This document shows, piece by piece, positions 53,834 to 61,517 of a DNA stretch of 64,000 nt. The notes below the pieces were generated by a model that ran no database searches, was not told the origin of the DNA, and saw only the letters and a program-made list of their open reading frames with translations. Where the stretch lies: assembly GCF_000745265.1 (NCBI RefSeq), contig NZ_JQNN01000001.1, forward strand, positions 4,898,001 through 4,962,000, written 5' to 3'. Source of the DNA: Massilia sp. 9096 (GTDB taxonomy: Bacteria > Pseudomonadota > Gammaproteobacteria > Burkholderiales > Burkholderiaceae_D). The position numbers were made by a program, and so were the translations under genes. Positions within the stretch are counted from its first letter, which is position 1. Each line of letters begins with the position of its first letter.

Positions 53834-56083
53834 TTGAAGACGACCCCGATGACCCCGCCGCTGCGCGCGATCGCCGCAGCGGCCTTTACTGTGGCGCTGT
53901 GCACGAGCCTGACAGCCACCGCGCAGGCGCCCGCCAAGCCGGCCGATGCGCCCGCCGCCCCCATCGACACCAGCCACGCCCCGTTCCGCGACACCCACCT
54001 GGCCGCGCAGGCGCGCATCGCCAACATCCTGTCGCTGATGACGCCGGACGAAAAGATCGCCGCGCTGTCGACCGATTCCGGCGTGCCGCGCCTGGGCATT
54101 CCGAGCTTCGGCGGCACCGAGGGCATCCACGGCGTGGTGCGGCGCGGCGACCAGGAATTCCAGAAGGAGCGCATCACCACCACCCAGTTCCCGCAGCCGC
54201 CCGGCATGGGCGCGAGCTGGGACCCGGCCCTGGTCAAGCAGGCCGGCGCGGTCCAATCGACCGAAGCGCGCTACATCACGCAAAGCGCCAGGTACGCGGG
54301 GCAGGCGCCGATCCTGATGCAATGGGGCCCGCAGGCCGACCTGGCGCGCGATCCGCGCTGGGGCCGCAGCGAAGAGGTGTACAGCGAAGACCCGTTCCTG
54401 GCTGGGACCATGGTCACCGCCTTCGCGCAAGGCATCCAGGGCGACGACCCGACCTACTGGCGCGGCGCCGCGCTGATGAAGCACTTCCTCGCCAACAGCA
54501 ACGAGAACGGACGCGGCAACTCGACCTCGGACTTCGACGACCGGCTGTTCTGGGAATACTATTCGGTGCCGTTCCGCATGGGCTTCCAGGATGGCGGCGC
54601 GCGCGGCGTGATGGCGTCCTACAACGCCTGGAACGGCACGCCGATGGGCGTGCACCCGATCCTCAACAGCCTGGTCATCGGGCAGTGGGACGCGGACGTC
54701 GTCTCGAGCGATGGCGGCGCGATCGGCAACCTGGTCAAACTGTATCAACGCTATCCGACCCAGAAGGAAGCGGCGGTGGCGGCGCTCAAGGCCGGCATCA
54801 ACCAGTACCTCGACACCTACAAGGACGAGCTCAAGGCCGCACTCCAGGACGGCTCGATCACGGAATCCGACCTGGACACCGCACTGGCGCGCAAGTTCAA
54901 GGTCACGCTCAAGCTCGGCCTGGTGGACCCGCCGCAGGGCAACCGCTATGCGGCCATCAAGGACGGTCCCGAGCCCTGGCAGGGCGCCGAGCACAAGGCG
55001 GTGTCGATGCACATGGCGCTCGAGTCGATCGTGCTGATGAAGAACGACCGCCACGCGCTGCCCTTGTCCAGGACCGGTATCAAGAGCATCGCCGTGATCG
55101 GCCCGCAGGCCGACAGCGTGCACTGGGACTGGTATGGCGGCATCCCGCCGTACAAGGTGACGGCGCTGGACGGCATCAAGGCGGCGCTGGGTTCGAACGT
55201 CAAGGTCAACTACGCGTTTGACAACGCCGGCGGCGCGGCGGTGCAGGCGGCGCGCGCGTCCGACGTCGCCGTGGTCCTGGTCGGCAACGACCCGACCTGC
55301 GGCCCCAACATGGCGCACGAGTGGTCGGCGGACGGCACCAAGCCCTGCGCCGATCCGGGCGATGGCCGCGAAGGGCGCGACCGCGCGACGCTGGCGCTCG
55401 CCCAGGAAGCACTGGTGAAACAGGTGTTGGCGGCGAACCCGCGCACGGTGATGGTGCTGGTGTCGAGCTTCCCGTACACGATCAACTGGTCGAAGCAGCA
55501 TGTGCCGGCGATCCTGCAGATGGCGCATGCGTCGCAGGACCAGGGCGCCGCGCTGGCCCAGGTGCTGTTCGGCGACTACAACCCGGGCGGCAAGCTGGTC
55601 GAGACCTGGCCGGCGTCGGAAGCCCAGCTGCCGCCGATGCTCGACTACGACATCCGTCACGGCCGCACCTACATGTACTTCAAGGCCACGCCGCTGTTCC
55701 CGTTCGGGCACGGCCTGAGCTACACCAGCTTCAGTTACGCCAACCTGCGCACCGACCGTGCATTGCTGGCATCGGCAGCCACGGCGGATGTGCAGGTCGA
55801 CGTGCGCAATACCGGCAAGACCGGCGGCGACAGCGTGGTGCAGCTGTACGCGGCGTGGCCGAAGTCGAAGGTGGCGCGGCCCAGGCAGATGCTGGTCGGC
55901 TTCCAGCGCGTCCATCTGCAGCCGGGCGAGCGCCGCACCGTGCACATCGCGCTGCCGGCCAGCCGGCTGGCCTACTGGAACGAGAAGACCGGCGCGTTCG
56001 AGGTCGAAGCGGCGCCGGTCAAGCTGATGGTCGGCGAGTCGTCGAGCGACATCAAGCTGAGCCGTGCGCTCGACGTGCGCTGA
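53834..56083 (+). CDS. Secreted glycoside hydrolase family 3 (beta-glucosidase/xylosidase-like)
   Basis: This protein has 749 residues. The TTG at 53834 follows AAGGAG at eight bases; an in-frame ATG 15 bases later is the alternative. A Sec signal peptide ends near TATAQ (residue 32). The GH3 N-terminal barrel has GIPSFGGTEGIHGVV and WGPQADLARDPRWGRSEEVYSEDP; the nucleophile is probably D293 in VVSSDGGA. The C-terminal alpha/beta sandwich has SIVLMKND and VFGDYNPGGKL-like LFGDYNPGG; a fibronectin-like domain ends the chain (VRNTGKTGGDSVVQLY). It cleaves terminal beta-linked sugars; the substrate is not certain. Confidence 0.92.
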   Translation: MKTTPMTPPLRAIAAAAFTVALCTSLTATAQAPAKPADAPAAPIDTSHAPFRDTHLAAQARIANILSLMTPDEKIAALSTDSGVPRLGIPSFGGTEGIHGVVRRGDQEFQKERITTTQFPQPPGMGASWDPALVKQAGAVQSTEARYITQSARYAGQAPILMQWGPQADLARDPRWGRSEEVYSEDPFLAGTMVTAFAQGIQGDDPTYWRGAALMKHFLANSNENGRGNSTSDFDDRLFWEYYSVPFRMGFQDGGARGVMASYNAWNGTPMGVHPILNSLVIGQWDADVVSSDGGAIGNLVKLYQRYPTQKEAAVAALKAGINQYLDTYKDELKAALQDGSITESDLDTALARKFKVTLKLGLVDPPQGNRYAAIKDGPEPWQGAEHKAVSMHMALESIVLMKNDRHALPLSRTGIKSIAVIGPQADSVHWDWYGGIPPYKVTALDGIKAALGSNVKVNYAFDNAGGAAVQAARASDVAVVLVGNDPTCGPNMAHEWSADGTKPCADPGDGREGRDRATLALAQEALVKQVLAANPRTVMVLVSSFPYTINWSKQHVPAILQMAHASQDQGAALAQVLFGDYNPGGKLVETWPASEAQLPPMLDYDIRHGRTYMYFKATPLFPFGHGLSYTSFSYANLRTDRALLASAATADVQVDVRNTGKTGGDSVVQLYAAWPKSKVARPRQMLVGFQRVHLQPGERRTVHIALPASRLAYWNEKTGAFEVEAAPVKLMVGESSSDIKLSRALDVR

Positions 56084-57121
56084 TCAGCCGACAAGGGCTT
56101 TCAACAGGTAGGCGGTATCGCGCCGCAGGATCGACTCGTTGAAGCCCAACTGCACCTTGCCCTCGCTGATCTTGCCGAGCCGGACGTTGGCCTGCTGCAG
56201 GCGCGCCTCCAGTCCGGCCAGGCGCTGCGGCGCGATCTCCAGCATGGCGAGATTGCTGCCGTTGGCGATGCGGCGCACCTTGAAGCCGGGCGTGCGTTCC
56301 AGCGCGGCCAGCAGGCGCTCGCCGGCGGCGCGCACGTCGGCGAAGCGCTGCTCGGCGGCCTCCAGCGCATCGAGCGCCGGCAGCGCGGCCTGCCAGCCAT
56401 GGTAGATCGTGCCCCCGAAGATGTGGCGCAGCGCGCGCGCCTTGGCCATCAGCGACTTCGGCCCGGACAGCACAGCGCCGAACGGCGCGCCCAGGTATTT
56501 GTAGAGCGAGACGTAGACCGTGTCGAACGGTTCGCAGTAAGCCTTGACGCTGAAGCCCGGCATCCCGCTCATCAGGAGCAGACGGGCGCCGTCCAGGTGC
56601 ATCGGGATGCCCTTCGCGCGCGCGCTGCGCGCGATCGCCGCGACCAGGGCCGGCGGCAAGGCTTCGCCGTCGGCGCGCCGCACCGGGCTCTCCAGCGCGA
56701 TGGCGCCGACCTTGATCGGGTAGGGGCCGACTTCGGCGCGCTCGATCGCGGCGTCGACTTCCTCGAGCGTGGGCGCGGCGCGGCCGGGCGCCAGCGGCAC
56801 CAGGTTGATGCCGGACAGCGTGGTGACGGTGTCGGATTCGTCGCGGTAGACGTGGCTTTCCTGCTGCACCAGCGCATGGCGCGCCTCGCCGCACAGGATG
56901 CGGATGGCGAGGTGGTTGGCCAGTGTCCCGGTCGGCATGAAGACCGTGTCTTCCTTGCCCAGCAGCACCAGGGTGTCGAGGTCGACCGGCGCCTGGGTCT
57001 GCGGCGATGAGGATGGCGGCGCGCCGTACTGCGCCTGCGCGGGCGGGCTGACCTGCGCCACCGTCAAACCCAGCGAAGCAATCGGTACGGCTCCCAGAAA
57101 ACGGCGGCGGTTCAGTGTCAT
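56084..57121 (-). CDS. Tat-exported threonine aldolase-like PLP protein
   Basis: This protein has 345 residues. The N-terminus MTLNRRRFLGAVPIASLGLT is a textbook Tat signal, ending near AQAQ. After it come threonine-aldolase family features: DTVFMPTGTLANHLAIR, ESHVYRDESDTVTTLSGI, IPMHLDGARLLLM and the PLP lysine in SLYKYLGAPFG. About 45 residues of the usual aldolase N-terminus (the DTVTRPT...EDPTV part) are missing and replaced by the signal and a Ser/Pro/Gln-rich linker. A PLP enzyme exported folded to the periplasm is unusual. AGGAG lies before the ATG. Whether it is active is open. Confidence 0.8.
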   Translation of the reverse strand: MTLNRRRFLGAVPIASLGLTVAQVSPPAQAQYGAPPSSSPQTQAPVDLDTLVLLGKEDTVFMPTGTLANHLAIRILCGEARHALVQQESHVYRDESDTVTTLSGINLVPLAPGRAAPTLEEVDAAIERAEVGPYPIKVGAIALESPVRRADGEALPPALVAAIARSARAKGIPMHLDGARLLLMSGMPGFSVKAYCEPFDTVYVSLYKYLGAPFGAVLSGPKSLMAKARALRHIFGGTIYHGWQAALPALDALEAAEQRFADVRAAGERLLAALERTPGFKVRRIANGSNLAMLEIAPQRLAGLEARLQQANVRLGKISEGKVQLGFNESILRRDTAYLLKALVG

Positions 57122-57142
57122 GCGCTCCTCATCGGTTGAAAA

Positions 57143-57655
57143 TTAAACTTTCTCGACTTCCTTGCGCTTGCGCTGGCGCCAGCGCATCAGCGCGGCCGAG
57201 AAGCTGCCGAAATAGGCGGCGCACAGGCCCACGCAGAACATCGTCAGCGGGCTGTCGGAAAAGCGCGGGTTGGGCTGGTTGCTGCCGTGGTTCAGGTAGA
57301 TCTCGATGCCGAGGTAGATCACGCGCGCCACCAGCAGCATCGCGACCAGCGTGCCCATGCGCGCCGGCGGCGTGAAGAAGTAGCCTTCAGGCGTGTCTTC
57401 GAAGCGGGTGCGGCGCAGGGCGTAGCTGCCCAGCGCGATGCCGGCCAGCGCACCCGCGGCCAGCGCGGCCAGCGAGAACGGACGGTCGAACAGTTCGGTG
57501 AGCGGCACCAGCAGCAGGGCGCCGAACACCAGCAGGCCGGTGTAATGGCGCGACACGATCGAGCGCTGGCGCGTCATCTGGCTTTGCACGCGCTGGTAGA
57601 CGCGCCAGACCAGGAAGGGAACGAGGATGATGAGGGCGAGGGTGGTGAGACTCAT
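57143..57655 (-). CDS. Hypothetical membrane protein, paralogue of the next gene
   Basis: This protein has 170 residues with about four hydrophobic segments (near 2-17, 41-55, 64-80, 103-118, plus a weaker one at 135-155). The ending is basic (MRWRQRKRKEVEKV). The N-terminal pattern of a helix, then WRVYQRVQSQMTRQRSIVSRHYT, is repeated in the neighbouring gene as WRGYSRVKRLTTRQRSKTWRHRT, so the two are tandem paralogues. The function is unknown. Confidence 0.72.
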   Translation of the reverse strand: MSLTTLALIILVPFLVWRVYQRVQSQMTRQRSIVSRHYTGLLVFGALLLVPLTELFDRPFSLAALAAGALAGIALGSYALRRTRFEDTPEGYFFTPPARMGTLVAMLLVARVIYLGIEIYLNHGSNQPNPRFSDSPLTMFCVGLCAAYFGSFSAALMRWRQRKRKEVEKV

Positions 57656-57685
57656 GAGGGGTGAGGCTGCAGAGGGTTGGGCTGA

Positions 57686-58201
57686 TTACGCGGGAACGGG
57701 GTCGGGCGCGCTGCGCTTGCGCCAGGCCAGCAGGCCGTACGCGAACAAAATATAGTAACCGGCGACGATGCCGAAGGTGAGCAGGGTCAGCGGGCTGGCG
57801 ATGTAGTCGCTGCTGCCGCCCGGCACCATGAACATCTGGTAGCCGCGCCAGGCCATGCGGCCCAGGAACAGGAGCGCCACCACCATCCCGATCGGCGCGT
57901 GCGGGGTGAAATAGAACTCGTCGCCGCCGACGTGCTCGAAGCGCGCCTTGCCGATCGCGGTACGGCCCAGCACGGCGCCCAGCGGCAGCCCGACCGCCAG
58001 GCCGGCCAGTGCGATCGGATTGGTGCGCAGCGCCAGCGCGGCCAGCGCCAGCACCAGCAGCGGGAAGAACGCCAGCGTGGTGCGGTGGCGCCAGGTCTTG
58101 GAGCGCTGGCGCGTGGTCAGCCGCTTGACGCGGCTGTAACCCCGCCACAGCACCAGCGGAATCAGGATCAAGGCGACGACGGCATGGGGCATGGAGTGCA
58201 T
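57686..58201 (-). CDS. Hypothetical membrane protein, tandem paralogue
   Basis: This protein has 171 residues with about four to five hydrophobic segments. It shares the pattern HRT/HYT after TTRQRS and FEHVGGDEFYFTPHAPIGMVVALL with FEDTPEGYFFTPPARMGTLVAML in its neighbour. The ATG at 58201 follows AAAGGA; a longer upstream frame overlaps the opposite-strand small gene and is not used. Both probably form one transcript. Confidence 0.72.
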   Translation of the reverse strand: MHSMPHAVVALILIPLVLWRGYSRVKRLTTRQRSKTWRHRTTLAFFPLLVLALAALALRTNPIALAGLAVGLPLGAVLGRTAIGKARFEHVGGDEFYFTPHAPIGMVVALLFLGRMAWRGYQMFMVPGGSSDYIASPLTLLTFGIVAGYYILFAYGLLAWRKRSAPDPVPA

Positions 58202-58301
58202 GACGAGTCCTTTCTGTCGAATCCGCCATTGTAATGCAGGCGGACGTCGCCCAAACAAGGATGATGGTAATGTTTTGGTATCAACCGCAGGAGTCCCCGA
58301 C

Positions 58302-58499
58302 ATGATGTTTTTTCCCATCCAAGCCCACCGCGCGCCCGACCCGGCGCCGCTCGACGAACCGCCCGCCGACCCGTTCGAAGGCACCGATCCGCACCAGCCG
58401 CCGATCCGCACGCCGCTCAACGACGAACCGGTGCACGACCCGAAGCCGAGCATGTTCGGCGCGCGTGTTCGCCAAGTGCGCGCTCGCGTGCTGCACTGA
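58302..58499 (+). CDS. Small proline-rich hypothetical protein (65 residues)
   Basis: The ATG at 58302 follows GGAG at a good distance. The protein is rich in Pro, Asp and Arg (APDPAPLDEPPADPFEGTDP) and ends in a basic stretch (RVRQVRARVLH). It has no signal peptide or membrane segment. The family is unknown. It is divergent from the paralogous membrane protein pair. Confidence 0.5.
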   Translation: MMFFPIQAHRAPDPAPLDEPPADPFEGTDPHQPPIRTPLNDEPVHDPKPSMFGARVRQVRARVLH

Positions 58500-58608
58500 A
58501 GCCGATTTCGCCGTGCTACCCGTCGCGCATTGGCGGCCTGCGAACCCGGGCCTAGTATTTGGTCAATGGTCTCATGAGGACGTTTTCTAAATATGCGGAG
58601 GGGTGACC

Positions 58609-59604
58609 ATGAAGCGCAATGCTGTCGCGTTGCGATTTCTCGGAGTGTGCTGCGTGGTGCTGTGCTTGATCACGGGACGGGCTGCAGCCGCCGAGCCCGC
58701 GGGACCGGCCGGGCAGGCGCTCACGCAAGAGGTCAAGGGCGGGGTACTGGCCGGCACGCTGATGCTGCCCGCCGCGACCGGCAAGATGCCGGTGGCGCTG
58801 ATCATCGCCGGTTCCGGGCCGACCGACCGCGACGGCAACTCCACCGTGCCGGGGTTTCGTAGCGACAGCCTGAAGTTGCTGGCGGCGGCGCTGGCGCAAC
58901 AGGGCATCGCCTCGCTGCGCTACGACAAGCGCGGCATCGGCGCCAGCCGCGCGGCGATGCCGAGCGAGTCGGCGCTGCGCTTCGACGATTACGTCGACGA
59001 TGCCGCGCGCTGGCTCGCCACGCTGAAGGCCGACCCGCGCTTTTCCAACGTGGTGGTGATCGGCCACAGCGAAGGCGCGCTGATCGGCATGCTCGCCGCC
59101 GCCAATGCGGGCGCCGACGGCTTCGTGTCGCTGGCCGGCATCGCCGATGGGTTCGCTGTCGTGCTGCGCAAGCAACTGGCCGGCAAGATGGCGCCGGCGC
59201 AGCTGGCCGAAAGCGAGCGCATCCTGACCGCCCTCGAACATGGAGCGACGGTGGCCGACGTGCCGCCCGGCTTGGCGATGCTGTTCCGGCCGAGCGTACA
59301 GCCATATCTGATATCGGTGATGAAATACGCGCCCGCCGAGCGCTTCGCCACGCTGCGCATACCGGCACTGATCGTGCAAGGAGAGACCGACGTCCAGGTC
59401 GGCGTCGACCAGGCTGTCAAGCTCAAGGCGGCCAAGCCGGACGCCTTGCTGGTGACGATCCCCGGCATGAACCACGCGCTCAAGGCGGCGACGTCCGACA
59501 TCGCACAGCAGAAGGCCGCCTACGGCGACCCGGCCCTCCCGCTGCACCCGCAGCTGGCCCCGGCCATCGTCGGCTTCGTCCGCAGCCTCAAGCAGGCAAA
59601 CTGA
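58609..59604 (+). CDS. Secreted alpha/beta hydrolase (serine aminopeptidase S33-like)
   Basis: This protein has 331 residues. GGAGG lies eight bases before the ATG at 58609; a GTG two codons earlier is too close to it. A Sec signal peptide ends near RAAAAE (residue 28). The catalytic nucleophile is in VIGHSEGALIGML (GHSEG), the oxyanion region is IIAGSGPTDRDGN, and the acid and histidine are in QGETDVQVG and IPGMNHALK. It is probably an esterase or peptidase in the envelope; the substrate is unknown. Confidence 0.87.
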   Translation: MKRNAVALRFLGVCCVVLCLITGRAAAAEPAGPAGQALTQEVKGGVLAGTLMLPAATGKMPVALIIAGSGPTDRDGNSTVPGFRSDSLKLLAAALAQQGIASLRYDKRGIGASRAAMPSESALRFDDYVDDAARWLATLKADPRFSNVVVIGHSEGALIGMLAAANAGADGFVSLAGIADGFAVVLRKQLAGKMAPAQLAESERILTALEHGATVADVPPGLAMLFRPSVQPYLISVMKYAPAERFATLRIPALIVQGETDVQVGVDQAVKLKAAKPDALLVTIPGMNHALKAATSDIAQQKAAYGDPALPLHPQLAPAIVGFVRSLKQAN

Positions 59605-59679
59605 AGCGCGCCAGCCGCGAGGCGGCGGGATCGGCGCTTGCAGGCCCCTTCTTGCCGCACAGGATGGAGCGGGTAGGCG

Positions 59680-60525
59680 TCATCGGATGACTTCCGGCAG
59701 GGCCGCGACCAGCGCACGCACTTTATCGGCGTCCGTCTCGGTGGCCGGGTTGTAGACGATCATGGACAGTTCGGGGCGGCCGTCGACCGCGAACGACGCA
59801 TACGCCAGCGCGAGCAGGCCGGCGACCGGGTGGCGCAGCTGCTTGACGCCTTCGCCGAAGGCGCGCACCTCCTGGTCTTCCTGCCAGAAGGCGTCGAATT
59901 CAGGACTGCGCGCGCGCAGTTCGCGGATCAGGCCGCCGGCGTTGGCGCTCAGGCCGGCGCGTGCGGCGTCGGCGCGGAACACCGACACCACCAGGCGCGC
60001 CACGCTCTCCCAGTCGGGCTGGGCGGCGCGGCTGTGCGGATCGAGGAAGATGCGGCGCAGGATGTTGCGCTGTTCGGGCTGGGCCTCGTCGTAGCCGAAC
60101 ACGGCGGCCGCGGCGCGGTTCCAGGCGACCAGGTCCCAGGTCAGCGTCTTGACGAAGGCCGGCGTGGCCGGCATGGCGTCGAGCACGCGCTGCAGGTTGG
60201 GTGAGACCGCGGCGCCGGCCTGGTAGCGCGGCTCGGGCGGGCGGCCCAGGCCGAGCAGGAACAGGTGTTCGCGCTCGACCTCGGTCAGCATCAGCGCGCG
60301 CGCGATGCGCTCGAGCACCTCGGACGAGGGCGCGCCGCCGCGGCCCTGCTCGAGCCAGGTGTACCAGGTCGCGCTGATGTGGGCGCGCTGGGCGACCTCT
60401 TCGCGCCGCAGGCCCGGCGTGCGCCGGCGCGGGCCGGCGTAGCCGAGCGCCGCCGCGTCGAGCCGGGCGCGCCGGTCCTTCAGGTAGCTGCCGAGCGGAT
60501 TGTCGTCGCGGACCGCTGCGTCCAT
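59680..60525 (-). CDS. XRE-type regulator with MmyB-like ligand domain
   Basis: This protein has 281 residues. The helix-turn-helix is TPGLRREEVAQRAHISATWYTWLEQGRG (about residues 37-65). The remaining two thirds is the MmyB-like/PAS-type ligand domain (DAMPATPAFVKTLTWDLVAWNRAAAAVFG, then FLDPHSRAAQPDWESVA), which is thought to bind a small hydrophobic ligand. It is divergent from the epimerase-like gene at 60620 across 94 bp, which is the likely target. An ATAC-CC-GTAT inverted repeat lies in that spacer. Confidence 0.88.
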   Translation of the reverse strand: MDAAVRDDNPLGSYLKDRRARLDAAALGYAGPRRRTPGLRREEVAQRAHISATWYTWLEQGRGGAPSSEVLERIARALMLTEVEREHLFLLGLGRPPEPRYQAGAAVSPNLQRVLDAMPATPAFVKTLTWDLVAWNRAAAAVFGYDEAQPEQRNILRRIFLDPHSRAAQPDWESVARLVVSVFRADAARAGLSANAGGLIRELRARSPEFDAFWQEDQEVRAFGEGVKQLRHPVAGLLALAYASFAVDGRPELSMIVYNPATETDADKVRALVAALPEVIR

Positions 60526-60619
60526 AGCCTGTTACTCCCCATACCCGTATAAGCCCACTACTTTACCCCGATGAGGCCATGCGCGAAAGTGGACCTGTCA
60601 TCAATCACAGGAGGTCATC

Positions 60620-61507
60620 ATGCGGGTATTCGTTACGGGAGCAAACGGTTGGGTCGGCTCAAGCGTGGTCAAGGAATTGCTGGGCGCAGGCCATACGGTG
60701 ACGGGGATGGTGCGATCCAGTGCCGGCGCGGCCACCGTCGAAGCGGCCGGCGCCGCCGTCGTGTGCGCCGACCTGGACGACTTGGTGGCCATGCGCCGCG
60801 CGGCCGGCGCCGCCGACGGCGTGATCCACACCGCCTTCAACCACGACTTTTCCAACTTCGCCAAGGGTTGCGAGCAGGACCGCCGCGCCATCGAGGCGCT
60901 CGGCAGCGCGCTCAAGGGCACCACCAAGCCGCTGGTGGTGACGTCCGGCCTGGCGCTGCTGGCGTCGGGCCGTCCGGCGCTTGAATCCGATCGTCCGCCG
61001 GCGCCCGGTCCGCACTACCCGCGCGCATCGGAAGCGGCCGCCGACGCCCTGGTCGCGCTGGGCGTGCACGCCTCGGTCGTGCGCCTGGCGCCGTCGGTAC
61101 ATGGGACCGGCGATCACGGCTTCGTGCCGATGCTGATCAACTTGGCGAAAGAGAAGGGATCTGCCGCCTATATCGGCGAGGGCGCCAACCGCTGGGCCGG
61201 CGTGCACCGGCTGGACGCGGCGCGCCTGTTCCGCCTGGCGCTGGAACATGGAGGCATCGGCGAGCGCTGGCATGCGGTGCAGGACGAAGGCGTGCCGCTG
61301 CGCGACATCGCCGCCGTGATCGCGCGCCGGCTGGAGGTGCCGCTGGCGCCGCTCACGCCGGAGCAGGCGCAAGACCACTTCGGCTGGATGGCGCCGTTCG
61401 CCGGCATCGAGATGGCCGCCTCGAGCGCGCGCACGCGCGAGGCGCTGGGCTGGGCGCCGCGCGAGCGCACCCTGCTCGAGGACATCGAGCAGGGCGGCTA
61501 CTTCTGA
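60620..61507 (+). CDS. NAD-dependent epimerase/SDR family protein
   Basis: This protein has 295 residues. The start MRVFVTGANGWVGSSVVKEL is the extended-SDR cofactor loop. The usual YxxxK pair is not clear: HYPRASEAAADAL offers a tyrosine but no lysine four residues on. This variant (Y...SE) occurs in a subgroup of SDRs of unknown reaction. AGGAGG precedes the ATG. The XRE gene opposite probably regulates it. Confidence 0.85.
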   Translation: MRVFVTGANGWVGSSVVKELLGAGHTVTGMVRSSAGAATVEAAGAAVVCADLDDLVAMRRAAGAADGVIHTAFNHDFSNFAKGCEQDRRAIEALGSALKGTTKPLVVTSGLALLASGRPALESDRPPAPGPHYPRASEAAADALVALGVHASVVRLAPSVHGTGDHGFVPMLINLAKEKGSAAYIGEGANRWAGVHRLDAARLFRLALEHGGIGERWHAVQDEGVPLRDIAAVIARRLEVPLAPLTPEQAQDHFGWMAPFAGIEMAASSARTREALGWAPRERTLLEDIEQGGYF

Positions 61508-61517
61508 AGTTGAAAGC

